From Paraburkholderia bryophila (lineage in GTDB: Bacteria; Pseudomonadota; Gammaproteobacteria; Burkholderiales; Burkholderiaceae), in assembly GCF_003269035.1 (NCBI RefSeq), contig NZ_QLTK01000044.1, forward strand, positions 1-47,992: DNA of 47,992 nucleotides. The letters are read 5' to 3'. Made by a program: the position numbers and the translations under genes. This document shows, piece by piece, positions 18,601 to 26,536 of this stretch (its first letter is position 1; each line of letters begins with the position of its first letter). The notes under the pieces were generated by a model, which made no database searches, was not told where the DNA came from, and worked only from the letters and a program-made list of their open reading frames with translations.

Positions 18601-21543
18601 TTGCTGCAATACGACCGCGCCATGGGCGCGGCGGCCGAACCGGCGCCGCAAGGCATTCCGTTGCAGAAGGCGTTGAGCGCGGCGCGCGCGCGGCGGGCGA
18701 TCGAAGGCGAAGACGTGGTGCGGATCGTCAATGCGCGCGAGCACAACCTGAAAGCGCTGGACGTGGACATTCCGCACGGCAAGTTCAACGTGATTACCGG
18801 CGTGTCCGGGTCGGGCAAGTCCACGCTCGCGTTCGACATTCTCTTCCACGAAGGGCAGCGCCGTTATCTCGAGTCGCTCAATGCCTATGCGCGCTCTATC
18901 GTGCAACCGGCCGGGCGGCCTGAGGTCGACGCGGTGTACGGCATTCCGCCGACCGTCGCGATCGAACAGCGGCTCTCGCGCGGTGGCCGTAAGAGCACCG
19001 TCGCGACCACCTCCGAGGTGTGGCACTTCCTGCGTCTGCTGTATGTGAAGCTCGGGTTGCAGCATTGCATTCACGACGGTACGCCGGTCACGTCGCAAAG
19101 CGTCGAATCGATCGCGGCGCAGTTGCTGCGCGATCACAAGGGGCAGCATGTCGGGTTCCTCGCGCCGCTGGTGGTGAACCGCAAGGGCGTGTACACGGAT
19201 CTCGCGAAATGGGCGAAGGCGCGCGGCAATACGCATCTGCGCGTGGACGGTGAGTTCGTGCCGGTGGACCCGTGGCCGAAGCTCGACCGTTTTCGTGAGC
19301 ACACCATCGAACTACCCGTGACCGACCTGATCGTGTCGGCGGATCACGAAGCCGATTTGCGCCAGGCGCTCGACCAGACGCTGGAAGTCGGCAAAGGCGT
19401 GATGCATCTGCTGGCGCCGCTCGACGGTCTGCATGCCGCGATCAGCGGCGGCAAGCCGACCGCGAAGCTGGGCGCGGTGAAGGTGCTGTCCACCAAGCGT
19501 GCGTGTCCGGCGTGCGGCACCAGTTATCCGGAACTCGATCCGCGCATGTTCTCGTACAACAGCAAGCATGGCTGGTGTACCACCTGTGTGGGCACGGGCC
19601 TCGAACTTACGCGCGAACAGCGCGCCGCGTACGACGACACCATCGTCGCCGACGACAATCGCGGCCGCGAGCAGAGCTTGCCGTCGGAAGAGCAGGAACC
19701 CGAAGGCCTCGTCGACGAACCTTGTCACGATTGCCACGGCACGCGGCTGAACCCGACCGCGCGCGCGGTGACGTTCAACGCGCAGGCGATCGTCGACGTC
19801 GCGCAATGGACCGTGTCCGATACGCGCGCGTGGATCGATACGCTGGAAATGACGGGGCGCGACGCGGAAATCGCTCGCGACGTGATTAGCGAAATCGGCA
19901 GCCGTCTGCAGTTTCTCGAAGAAGTCGGGCTCGGTTATCTGAGCCTGGATCGCGCGGCGCCCAGCCTGTCCGGTGGCGAAGCGCAACGCATCCGGCTGGC
20001 CGCGCAACTGGGCAGCAATTTGCAGGGCGTGTGCTACGTGCTGGACGAGCCGACCATCGGTCTGCATCCGCGAGATAACCAGATTCTGCTGAACGCGCTG
20101 CGTAAGCTCGGCGATAAAGGCAATACGCTGGTGGTCGTCGAGCATGACGAAGATACGATCCGGCGTGCCGATCACATCATCGATATTGGACCGGGTGCGG
20201 GGAAACGCGGCGGCACGTTGATCGCGCAGGGCAGCGTGAGCGATCTGTCCGCGCAGCCGGATTCGCTGACCGGGCAGTTTCTCGCCAATCCGATCGTGCA
20301 CCCGTTGCAGCCGCGTCGCGAAGTGAAGGCGGCGAGCAAGCGCGCGGCCGCGGTGCCGGAGAACTGGCTGACCGTGCACGGTGCCACGTTGCACAATTTG
20401 CGCGATGTGACGGTGGGCATTCCGCTGTCCCGGCTGGTCGCGGTGACCGGCGTCAGCGGCTCGGGCAAGTCCACGCTAGCGCGCGACGTGCTGATGACCA
20501 ATCTGCTGGATGCGGTCGGGCGCTCGGTGCTGTCGTCGCCGGCCACGCGGCGGGCCCGCGCGGCAGCCGAAGAGAAGCCGGCGGCGAACCGTCGTTCGAG
20601 CGTGCTGGCGCGGTCGGCGCCACGCGCGCCGTTGGACGTGACGCACGCGTGGCAGGGCTGCGAGTCGATCAGCGGGTGGGAAAGCATCGACCGTGTGCTC
20701 GAGGTCGATCAAACGCCGATCGGCAAGACGCCGCGTTCGTGCCCGGCGACGTACATCGGCGTGTGGGACGCGATCCGCAAGCTGTTCGCGGGTACGCTCG
20801 AAGCGCGTGCGCGTGGCTACGCGGCCTCGCGTTTCTCGTTCAATACCGGCGAGGGGCGTTGTCCTGCTTGCGAAGGGCAGGGCGTACGCACCATCGGCAT
20901 GAGTTTTCTGCCTGACGTGAAAGTGGGGTGCGACGTGTGCCATGGGCAGCGCTTCAATCCCGAAACGCTCGCGGTCACGTGGCGCGGCAAGAATATCGGC
21001 GACGTGCTGATCATGGAAATCGACGAGGCCGTCGAGTTCTTTGGGCCGATTTCGAACATCGCGCATCCGTTGCAATTGATGAAAGACGTCGGGCTGGGGT
21101 ATCTGACGCTCGGTCAGCCGTCGCCCACTTTGTCGGGCGGGGAAGCGCAGCGGATCAAGCTCGTGACCGAACTGAGCAAGGTGCGCGACGACATCACTCG
21201 GCGCGGTCAGAAGCCGCCGCACACGCTATACGTGCTGGACGAGCCCACGGTCGGCCTGCATATGGCGGACGTCGCGAAGCTGATTCGCGTGCTGCATCGT
21301 CTTGCGGACGGCGGCCATAGCGTAGTCGTCATCGAGCACGATCTGGACGTGATCGCCGAAGCGGACTGGATCATCGACCTGGGTCCGGAAGGCGGCGTGG
21401 GCGGCGGCGGCATTGTCGCCGCCACGGACCCCGAGGGGCTGGTGCGCATTGCGGCCAGTCACACCGGCGTGGCGTTGCGGCCCGTGCTTGCCCGGACGCA
21501 GAACAACGCAGCGATGGCGGCCGGCGAAGGCACGAACGGCTGA
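15616..21543 (+). CDS. uvrA: double-length UvrA (four ATPase modules)
   Basis: About 1975 residues, twice the ~950 of ordinary UvrA. Four ABC modules follow one another: Walker A (GPSGSGKSS or GVSGSGKST) near residues 45, 685, 1063 and 1612, and LSGGE signatures near 529, 879, 1451 and 1840. CxxC zinc modules are present in both halves (CEVCRGF and CPTCGGSG; CPACGTS, CHDCHGT and CPACEGQ). UvrA is the damage-recognition ATPase of nucleotide excision repair and normally works as a homodimer; here both subunits appear to be in one chain. I chose GTG at 15616, with GAGG five bases before it; TTG at 15595 is possible. The perfect LexA box upstream points to SOS control. Whether a normal uvrA exists elsewhere cannot be seen. 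Confidence 0.92.
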   Translation: MRGGPLLQTVEKLASNGIIQIRGARQHNLKNVDLDVRTGEMTVVTGPSGSGKSSLVFDTLYAEGQRRYVETFSAYARQFLDRMDRPQVDRVDGVPPAIAIDQTNPVRSSRSTVGTMTELNDHLKLLYARAAELFDRQTSLPVRHDTPETIYAELVERTAQQGAEPRLVVTFPVELPESASEQEVEQWLSASGYTRVQAQREVDSPTGRRKLLDVVADRFRLSSVDKQRVVEAIEASLKRGGGRANIYVLPASSEGPESEAAEPLIWRFSTGLHSPESDLRYADPQPALFSFNSAYGACEVCRGFGRVIGVDLGLVIPDARKTLSEGAIKPMQTPAWKECQDDLMRYAAKAGIRRGTPWGELTDAERDWVINGSPDWNGKWQTHWYGVKRFFEYLESKAYKMHIRVLLSKYRSYTPCETCGGARLKTESLLWRLGSKANADQVLPEGKRFMPRGVEWTRPQLEALPGLTVHDLMLMPIERIRRFFDEISLPSALLDDALKLLLAEVRTRLKYLCDVGLGYLTLDRQSRTLSGGEVQRINLTTALGTSLTKTLFVLDEPSIGLHPRDLNRIVEAMHRLRDAGNTLVVVEHDPSVMLAADRLIDMGPGPGERGGSIIYDGVPEAIRSSGTLTGEYLGGRRHVADAAHWSQRPVEAKTPRIVLEGATEHNLRDVTVEIPLQRLVCVTGVSGSGKSTLLQDVLYPAMARHFGIATESPGAFRSLTGADQVTDVVFVDQSPIGKTARSNPASYVGAFDEIRKLFAKAPLAQQRGYGPGMFSFNSGDGRCPTCGGSGFEHIEMQFLSDVYLRCPDCDGRRYRAELLDVKIERGEPARALSIADVLELTVSEATAYFAKDAEVLRVLQPIVDVGLEYVKLGQPVPTLSGGEAQRLKLAGFLAESAQASTARSANKPVAKRLFMFDEPTTGLHFDDIAKLMQAFGKLLASGHSLIVIEHNLDVIRAADWLIDLGPEGGDGGGRVLCAGTPEQVKQCAESHTGEALLQYDRAMGAAAEPAPQGIPLQKALSAARARRAIEGEDVVRIVNAREHNLKALDVDIPHGKFNVITGVSGSGKSTLAFDILFHEGQRRYLESLNAYARSIVQPAGRPEVDAVYGIPPTVAIEQRLSRGGRKSTVATTSEVWHFLRLLYVKLGLQHCIHDGTPVTSQSVESIAAQLLRDHKGQHVGFLAPLVVNRKGVYTDLAKWAKARGNTHLRVDGEFVPVDPWPKLDRFREHTIELPVTDLIVSADHEADLRQALDQTLEVGKGVMHLLAPLDGLHAAISGGKPTAKLGAVKVLSTKRACPACGTSYPELDPRMFSYNSKHGWCTTCVGTGLELTREQRAAYDDTIVADDNRGREQSLPSEEQEPEGLVDEPCHDCHGTRLNPTARAVTFNAQAIVDVAQWTVSDTRAWIDTLEMTGRDAEIARDVISEIGSRLQFLEEVGLGYLSLDRAAPSLSGGEAQRIRLAAQLGSNLQGVCYVLDEPTIGLHPRDNQILLNALRKLGDKGNTLVVVEHDEDTIRRADHIIDIGPGAGKRGGTLIAQGSVSDLSAQPDSLTGQFLANPIVHPLQPRREVKAASKRAAAVPENWLTVHGATLHNLRDVTVGIPLSRLVAVTGVSGSGKSTLARDVLMTNLLDAVGRSVLSSPATRRARAAAEEKPAANRRSSVLARSAPRAPLDVTHAWQGCESISGWESIDRVLEVDQTPIGKTPRSCPATYIGVWDAIRKLFAGTLEARARGYAASRFSFNTGEGRCPACEGQGVRTIGMSFLPDVKVGCDVCHGQRFNPETLAVTWRGKNIGDVLIMEIDEAVEFFGPISNIAHPLQLMKDVGLGYLTLGQPSPTLSGGEAQRIKLVTELSKVRDDITRRGQKPPHTLYVLDEPTVGLHMADVAKLIRVLHRLADGGHSVVVIEHDLDVIAEADWIIDLGPEGGVGGGGIVAATDPEGLVRIAASHTGVALRPVLARTQNNAAMAAGEGTNG

Positions 21544-21664
21544 GGTGGCAGGCGAGCGGGGCGGTGCGATGTCGTTGCGCCGCCTCTCTTTGAAGAGGTG
21601 GATCTGCGCGTCTGGTCTCGGGGTTTCTACTCGTCCGAAAACCAGTCTTGGCGTTAGTGGCGAT

Positions 21665-21736
21665 AGTTGCAACCCGTGGGATTTTAAAAGTCGCAACCTA
21701 TTGGATATTAATAGTTGCAACCTGACGGCATTAACC
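21665..21736. repeat. three-copy 24-bp tandem repeat
   Basis: Units start at 21665, 21689 and 21713, exactly 24 bases apart. Each begins AGTTGCAACC (AGTCGCAACC in the second) and continues with a GG-A-TT-AA pattern; the third copy is less similar at its end. The core GTTGCAAC is itself a palindrome. The array may be a set of protein-binding sites for the tonB region, or a decayed minisatellite. Confidence 0.75.
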
Positions 21737-22144
21737 ACTTGCCATTATTTTGTACGTTAGCTATATGTAATTTAATAGAGGTTATTTGTAATAAATAAGA
21801 AGTCGCCTGCGAGATGCTTATTTGGAGTGTCGTAAATACCGCTAAAAAGTTTTTTCAAACAAGCTTTTCCTTCTGCTATCTTCTCGCCTTCGGCTGCGGC
21901 CTCCTTCCGCCGTCGATCATCACGTCGCCCCAGTGTTCCCGATCCGCTTCGGCTGTCCCGCAGCCAACGCGGAAAGCTTGCCTGGAAAGCATTTCGCCTC
22001 GTTGCGCATGGACCCCGTGAGCCGTTCAGGCAACCGTTCATGTGCCTCGCACGAGCGGCGTGCATCTTCATCGCCGGGTCGCCCCAGGTGATTCGGCATC
22101 TGTTCGACATACGCTTATTCTTTTAAAGCGTCGCGAATACGGCA

Positions 22145-22223
22145 TTAGTTAGAGTGTTCTCTCTAAACTAAGTATGCTCCCATCAAAAAAAGTTTGACCG
22201 CGCATTTTTTGTCCTGCTATCGT
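22145..22223 (+). promoter_or_regulatory. candidate operator and promoter region for tonB
   Basis: TTAGAG (22149-22154) and CTCTAA (22161-22166) form a perfect dyad around TGTTCT, extended imperfectly on both sides by TTAGTT and AACTAA. Downstream, TTGACC (22194-22199) and TATCGT (22218-22223), 18 bases apart, are a reasonable sigma-70 promoter. No Fur-box-like sequence was recognised. The leader to tonB would be about 360 bases. Confidence 0.4.
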
Positions 22224-22593
22224 TGCCTCCCATGAAACGCATGTGACGTTTGCGCAAAAAGTTCCAGGCACTACCGCGGACCCTGCCCAATTCGTCAACA
22301 GCGTTGGATGCGAAAGAGAAATCCGCGAGACGAAATTAATCTATCAGTAGTTCTACTTAGGCTAAGCGATAAGTGTCGCGGGACTTGTTGCGGCTGCTTC
22401 TCGCAGCGGCACGTGTCGCCGAATCGGAGCTGGAAAGCATGGCAGTCGTTTTGTACTGCAAAACAAACCCCTGCCCGTTCAACGGGCTCGGCTGAAGTGG
22501 ACGTTGTTTGCAGTTCCCCGCAGGTGGTTTCTTCGGGACGTCATAAGCGCACTGCAGTTACAGAAATGGACGGTTCACGCCGGAGGAGTAAAG

Positions 22594-23301
22594 GTGGGTA
22601 CGAAAGTGGAAGGACAATTTCCGGCAGCAGCGGCCCGGATGCAGAGACCGGGGCGACCCCGCGAGTTCGGGCGCAAGCAACAAACCCCCGTACGCCGCTA
22701 CGGCGGTATCGCAGTCGTTCTGCTCCTGCACGTCGTGCTGATTTATGCACTCGTCAACGGTCTTGCCACCAAGGTCGTGCAGGTCATCCAGCATCCCATT
22801 GAAACCAAGATCATCGAGCCGGTGAAACCGCCGCCGCCGCCGCCGTTGCCGACCGTGCAGTTGCCGCCGCCGAAATTCGCGCCGCCGCCGCCGCCGTTCG
22901 TGCCGCCGCCGGAAGTGCAGGTGCAGACGCCGCCACAGCAGACCATCACGCACCAGTCCGCACCGGTCGTGTCGGCACCGGCTGTGGCAGCACCGGTGGT
23001 CGCGCCGCCCGCGCCGACCAAGCCGGTCAGTACGGAAGTTGGCGTGGTGTGCCCGAATTCGGATCAGATTCGCTCGTCGATTCATTACCCGAAAGAGGCG
23101 CAGGAAAACAACGTCACGGGTGATGTGCTGATCGAGTTCGTGGTCGACCCGCAAGGCCACATCACGAATGAGCGTGTTGCCAAGTCGTCGGAAGATTCTT
23201 CACTGGATCGCGCTGCGTTCAACGCGGTCAAGCAGTTCACGTGCGTTTCCCAAGGCCAGGCTGTCCGTGTGCAAGTTCCGTTCTCGTTTAACCTGAACTG
23301 A
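22594..23301 (+). CDS. tonB: TonB energy-transducing protein
   Basis: 235 residues. A single membrane segment (about 37-57, GIAVVLLLHVVLIYALVNGL) is followed by a proline-rich periplasmic linker (about 75-150, with PPPPPPLP and PPPPPFVPPP) and a C-terminal TonB domain ending VRVQVPFSFNLN. TonB spans the periplasm and passes proton-motive energy from ExbB/ExbD to outer-membrane receptors. The start is GTG at 22594, since GGAGGA lies six bases before it; upstream ATG codons in frame lack such a site. It leads a tonB-exbB-exbD-exbD-TPR cluster, and a TonB-dependent receptor lies 4.5 kb downstream. Confidence 0.93.
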   Translation: MGTKVEGQFPAAAARMQRPGRPREFGRKQQTPVRRYGGIAVVLLLHVVLIYALVNGLATKVVQVIQHPIETKIIEPVKPPPPPPLPTVQLPPPKFAPPPPPFVPPPEVQVQTPPQQTITHQSAPVVSAPAVAAPVVAPPAPTKPVSTEVGVVCPNSDQIRSSIHYPKEAQENNVTGDVLIEFVVDPQGHITNERVAKSSEDSSLDRAAFNAVKQFTCVSQGQAVRVQVPFSFNLN

Positions 23302-23377
23302 GTGCACAGGCTGTTCGGTACCGGTAGCGATTTGTCAGTCTTGGTTTAGAAGTTGTACTAATGAACATGGAGCAGGC

Positions 23378-24295
23378 ATGAAGAAGCGTACTCTCGCCGC
23401 ATTGGCGGCAACCCTGTTGTTCGCCGTAACCACGGTGGATACCTTTGTAGCACCGCATATGGCTAATGCACAGGCTAGCGACGCCACCGCGTCGGCAGCC
23501 GCCGCACCGGCTTCGACCGCCGCCACCGCTACGCCGCAAACGGCCTCGGCCGCCGACGACGCCGTGCCGCCGCCGCAGCCCGCCGCGTCCGAAACCGTCA
23601 ACAACCCGTACGGCCTCGGCGCATTGTGGAAGAACGGCGACTTCGTCGCCCGCTTCGTGCTGATCCTGCTGGTGCTGATGTCGATGGGCAGCTGGTACAT
23701 CATGATCACCAAGTTCTTCGAGCAGTTCCGTGCGAACCGCCGTGCGAAGAGCGCCGACGAACAACTGTGGAGTGCACCGTCGCTGGCCGAAGGCGCGAAG
23801 CTGCTCGACGAAGCGTCGCCGTTCCGTTTCATCGCCGAAACCGCGATCGAAGCCGGCGAGCATCACGACGAAGCGCTGCTCGAAGCCGTGGACCGCAACA
23901 CGTGGATCGATACCTCGGTCGAGCGTGCGATCACCAACGTGTCGAATCGTCTGCAAGACGGTCTGGCGTTCCTCGGTACGGTCGGCTCGACGGCTCCGTT
24001 CGTCGGTCTGTTCGGTACGGTGTGGGGGATTTATCACGCGCTGACGGCAATCGGTATTGCCGGCCAGGCGTCGATCGACAAGGTCGCGGGTCCGGTGGGT
24101 GAAGCACTGATCATGACCGCGATCGGTCTGGCGGTCGCCGTGCCGGCCGTGCTCGGCTACAACTTCCTGGTTCGCCGCAACAAGTCGGTGATGGAGCGTG
24201 TGCGTGGCTTCGGCGCACAACTGCACACCGTCCTGCTGGCCGGCAGCCGCCGCTCGGCGCGCGCCACGGCGCGTGAAGCCTCGCTGGCCCAATAA
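23378..24295 (+). CDS. exbB: ExbB proton-channel subunit
   Basis: 305 residues. A signal-peptide-like leader (about 1-31, ending NAQA) and an Ala/Pro/Thr-rich stretch precede the MotA/TolQ/ExbB domain. Membrane segments are readable near 90-111 and in the C-terminal half, with the family motif FVGLFGTVWGIYHAL. ExbB forms the inner-membrane pentamer around ExbD. The signal-bearing N-terminal extension is a variant seen in beta- and gamma-proteobacterial TonB clusters. GGAG precedes the ATG. It lies 76 bases after tonB and 12 bases before the first exbD. Confidence 0.93.
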   Translation: MKKRTLAALAATLLFAVTTVDTFVAPHMANAQASDATASAAAAPASTAATATPQTASAADDAVPPPQPAASETVNNPYGLGALWKNGDFVARFVLILLVLMSMGSWYIMITKFFEQFRANRRAKSADEQLWSAPSLAEGAKLLDEASPFRFIAETAIEAGEHHDEALLEAVDRNTWIDTSVERAITNVSNRLQDGLAFLGTVGSTAPFVGLFGTVWGIYHALTAIGIAGQASIDKVAGPVGEALIMTAIGLAVAVPAVLGYNFLVRRNKSVMERVRGFGAQLHTVLLAGSRRSARATAREASLAQ

Positions 24296-24307
24296 GCGGA
24301 GTCCGTC

Positions 24308-24730
24308 ATGGCAATGAGCGTCGGGCAGGACGACAACGACGAGGTCATCTCCAGTATCAACACCACGCCGCTCGTCGACGTGATGCTGGTTCTGCTGATC
24401 ATCTTTCTGATCACGATTCCGGTGGTCACGCACACGGTGCCGGTGCAGTTGCCGAAGGAGACGATCCAGCCGCTGCAGACCACGCCGAAGAGCATCGTCA
24501 TCGCGGTCAACAAGGATGGCGACTTCTTCTGGAACGAGAAGCAGGTCGATGCGCCGACGCTGCTGGCACGACTGAAGACCGTGTCGGTGCAAACACCGCA
24601 GCCGGAAGTGCATGTTCGTGGCGATCAGTTGACGCGCTACGAATTCATCGGCCGCGTGATCACCGAGTGCGAGCGCGCCGGTATCGCCAAGGTTTCGTTT
24701 ATCACGGAGCCGCCGGCGCGCGGCGGTTAG
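24308..24730 (+). CDS. exbD: ExbD, first copy
   Basis: 140 residues with one membrane segment. The motif INTTPLVDVMLVLLIIFLI contains Asp24, the proton-carrying residue of the ExbD/TolR family. The rest is the periplasmic domain. It completes a standard ExbB-ExbD motor with the gene before it. It differs clearly from the second exbD gene (24893-25321) outside the membrane motif, so the two are old paralogs and not a recent duplication. Confidence 0.93.
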   Translation: MAMSVGQDDNDEVISSINTTPLVDVMLVLLIIFLITIPVVTHTVPVQLPKETIQPLQTTPKSIVIAVNKDGDFFWNEKQVDAPTLLARLKTVSVQTPQPEVHVRGDQLTRYEFIGRVITECERAGIAKVSFITEPPARGG

Positions 24731-24731
24731 G

Positions 24732-24878
24732 TTTGTATGGGACCGGACCAAGCGCTGAAGCGCTAAATCCGGTCGACAGCTTTGCATGGGATTGGACTAA
24801 GCGCTGAAGCGCCAAGTCCAATCGACAGCTTTGCATGGGACCGGACCAAGCGCTAAAGCGCCAGGTCCGGTCGACAGG
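24732..24878 (+). repeat. three tandem 49-bp hairpin units between exbD genes
   Basis: Units 24732-24780, 24781-24829 and 24830-24878 repeat exactly every 49 bases. Each starts TTTG-ATGGGA and ends TCGACAG. Each forms a stem: GACCGGA with TCCGGTC in unit 1, GATTGGACT with AGTCCAATC in unit 2, and GACCGGACC with GGTCCGGTC in unit 3. The inner part AGCGCT/AGCGC makes a second stem. The CC-to-TT changes in unit 2 are matched by GG-to-AA changes on the other arm, so pairing is kept. The last unit ends at the ribosome-binding site of the second exbD. Confidence 0.9.
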
Positions 24879-24892
24879 AGTAGGAGTCGACA

Positions 24893-25321
24893 ATGGGAAT
24901 GAACGTATCGTCGGGCGGTGGCAGCGAACCGGATGTGATGGTCGACATCAACACCACGCCGCTGATCGACGTGATGCTGGTTCTGCTGATCATGCTGATC
25001 ATCACGATCCCGATCCAGACGCACGCCATCAAGATGAATCTGCCGGTCGGCAATCCGCCGCCGCCGATCACGCAGCCGGAAGTCGTGCAGATCGATATCG
25101 ATTTCGACGGCACCACGACCTGGAACGGTCAACCGGTGCCGGACCGCGCCGCGCTCGAATCGCGACTCGCTCAGGTAGCGGCCGAACCGGTGCAGGCAGA
25201 AATTCATCTGCGGCCCAACAAGCTGGTGCCGTATAAGGATGTCGCGGCCGTGATGGCGTCCGCGCAACGACTGGGTGCGACGAAGATCGGCCTGATCGGC
25301 AATGAGCAGTACATGCAATAG
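24893..25321 (+). CDS. exbD: ExbD, second copy
   Basis: 142 residues, with DINTTPLIDVMLVLLIMLIIT containing the proton-carrying Asp26. The periplasmic part differs from the first ExbD. AGGAG lies six bases before the ATG. In Xanthomonas campestris a tonB-exbB-exbD1-exbD2 cluster is known in which exbD2 is not needed for iron uptake but serves another function, so a second, substrate-specific ExbD is plausible here. It is separated from the first copy by the hairpin array and followed ten bases later by the TPR gene. Confidence 0.93.
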   Translation: MGMNVSSGGGSEPDVMVDINTTPLIDVMLVLLIMLIITIPIQTHAIKMNLPVGNPPPPITQPEVVQIDIDFDGTTTWNGQPVPDRAALESRLAQVAAEPVQAEIHLRPNKLVPYKDVAAVMASAQRLGATKIGLIGNEQYMQ

Positions 25322-25330
25322 GAAAGGGCA

Positions 25331-26536
25331 ATGCTAACGATCCATCAACGCTTCAAGCGCGCTGTCATTACAGCCGCTGTCGGCGGACTGTCCGCGCTCG
25401 CGATGCTGCCGCTCGCCGCTCACGCAGCGGACACCTTGCGGCCGGACGTGGCGAAGCCGCTGAACGCCGCGCAGGATCTGTATCGCGCGCACAAGTACAA
25501 GGACGCGTTGACGAAGATCGACCAGGCGGCCGCGGTACCTGGCAAGACGCCGTATGAAAGCACCATGATCGAAGAGATGCGTGGCGCGGCCGCGGCGGCT
25601 GCCGGTGAAAACGGTATCGCCGCGCAATCGTACGAAACGCTCCTCAGTTCCGGCAAATTGAGCGGTGCCGACGAGCAACGTACTTCCGCGGCGCTCGCGG
25701 GCATCTATTTCCAGCAGAAGAACTACGCGCAAGCGGCCAAGGTCGCGCAGCGTTATCTGAAAGCGGGTGGCGGCGATCCCGACATGCGCACGCTGCTGGT
25801 TCAGTCCTACTACCTGTCGAACGATTGCGCGAGTGTGGTCAGTTTGCTGAAGCCGGGTATCGACGCGCAGGCGCGCGCCGGTCACGCACCGGACGAATCG
25901 CAACTGCAACTGCTCGGCACTTGTGCGCAGCGTGTGAAGGACGACGCGACCTACCGCGGCGCGCTGGAAAAGCTGGTTGCCTACCATCCGAAGCAGTCGT
26001 ATTGGGATGACATGTTCGCGGCGATTCGCAATAAGCCCGGCTATTCGTCCGCGCTCGACATCGACACGTATCGTCTGCGTCGCGCAACCGGCTCGTTGAC
26101 GACCGCCGACGACTACATGGAGATGACCCAACTCGCCATCGTTGCGGGCACAACCGCCGAAGGCAAGCAGGTGATCGACCAGGGCTTTACGTCCGGCGTG
26201 CTCGGACATGACGCGCAAGCCGATCGCGAGAAGCGTCTGCAGGCACTCGCGGCGAAACGCGCGCAAGCGCCCGCCGACCCGGCTAACCCGGTTTCGCCTC
26301 TGAATGCCGGTTTCAACCAGGTATTCGCGGGGCAGGTCAAGCAAGGTCTGGCCGCCATGGACGAAGCCATCGCAAAGGGCGGTCTCGACCACCCGGATCA
26401 GGCGCAACTGCATCTCGGCGTGGCGTATTACGTCGCCGGCGACAAAGCCCGGGCGTTGCAAACTTTCCGGACGGTGAAGGGCACAGACGGCTCAGCCGAC
26501 CTCGCCCGCTTGTGGGTGCTGGTGGCCTCAAAGTAG
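25331..26536 (+). CDS. exported TPR protein of the TonB cluster
   Basis: 401 residues. A signal peptide (about 1-33, ending AHAAD) sends it to the periplasm. The rest is helical with tetratricopeptide-like segments, such as AQDLYRAHKYKDALTKIDQA, AGIYFQQKNYAQAAKVAQRY and GVAYYVAGDKARALQTFRTV. No enzyme motif is visible. Two cysteines in the middle (NDCASVV and LLGTCAQR) could form a disulphide. It follows the second exbD by nine bases and is surely in the same operon. A scaffolding role for TonB complexes in the periplasm is likely but not established. Confidence 0.85.
   Translation: MLTIHQRFKRAVITAAVGGLSALAMLPLAAHAADTLRPDVAKPLNAAQDLYRAHKYKDALTKIDQAAAVPGKTPYESTMIEEMRGAAAAAAGENGIAAQSYETLLSSGKLSGADEQRTSAALAGIYFQQKNYAQAAKVAQRYLKAGGGDPDMRTLLVQSYYLSNDCASVVSLLKPGIDAQARAGHAPDESQLQLLGTCAQRVKDDATYRGALEKLVAYHPKQSYWDDMFAAIRNKPGYSSALDIDTYRLRRATGSLTTADDYMEMTQLAIVAGTTAEGKQVIDQGFTSGVLGHDAQADREKRLQALAAKRAQAPADPANPVSPLNAGFNQVFAGQVKQGLAAMDEAIAKGGLDHPDQAQLHLGVAYYVAGDKARALQTFRTVKGTDGSADLARLWVLVASK

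Larger units (their letters stand above)
21544..22593. other. 1-kb AT-richer gene-free region before tonB
   Basis: This 1050-base stretch is clearly richer in A+T than its surroundings. It holds a small stem (CCTCT/AGAGG at 21583-21598), a three-copy 24-bp repeat at 21665-21736, an inverted repeat at 22145-22171 and a possible promoter at 22194-22223. A minus-strand open frame (22110 to 21772) shows no domain. The remainder may be a long tonB leader or a gene remnant. No gene is supported. Confidence 0.5.

Noticed and set aside
16012..19302. Minus-strand open frame of 1096 codons
   Set aside because: It lies wholly inside uvrA, is rich in Arg/His/Gln/Ala and has no domain. Long antisense frames are expected opposite genes with high G/C in third positions.
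21772..22110. Minus-strand open frame of 112 codons between uvrA and tonB
   Set aside because: No ribosome-binding site or domain was recognised. Its composition follows the AT-rich DNA, so it is kept only as a possible remnant.
22308..22802. Plus-strand open frame of 164 codons overlapping the tonB start
   Set aside because: It overlaps tonB in another frame and has no domain; the tonB start with its strong ribosome-binding site explains the region better.
24731..24892. CRISPR-like array in the exbD gap
   Set aside because: The units are directly adjacent with no unique spacers, and there are no cas genes; they are tandem hairpins.
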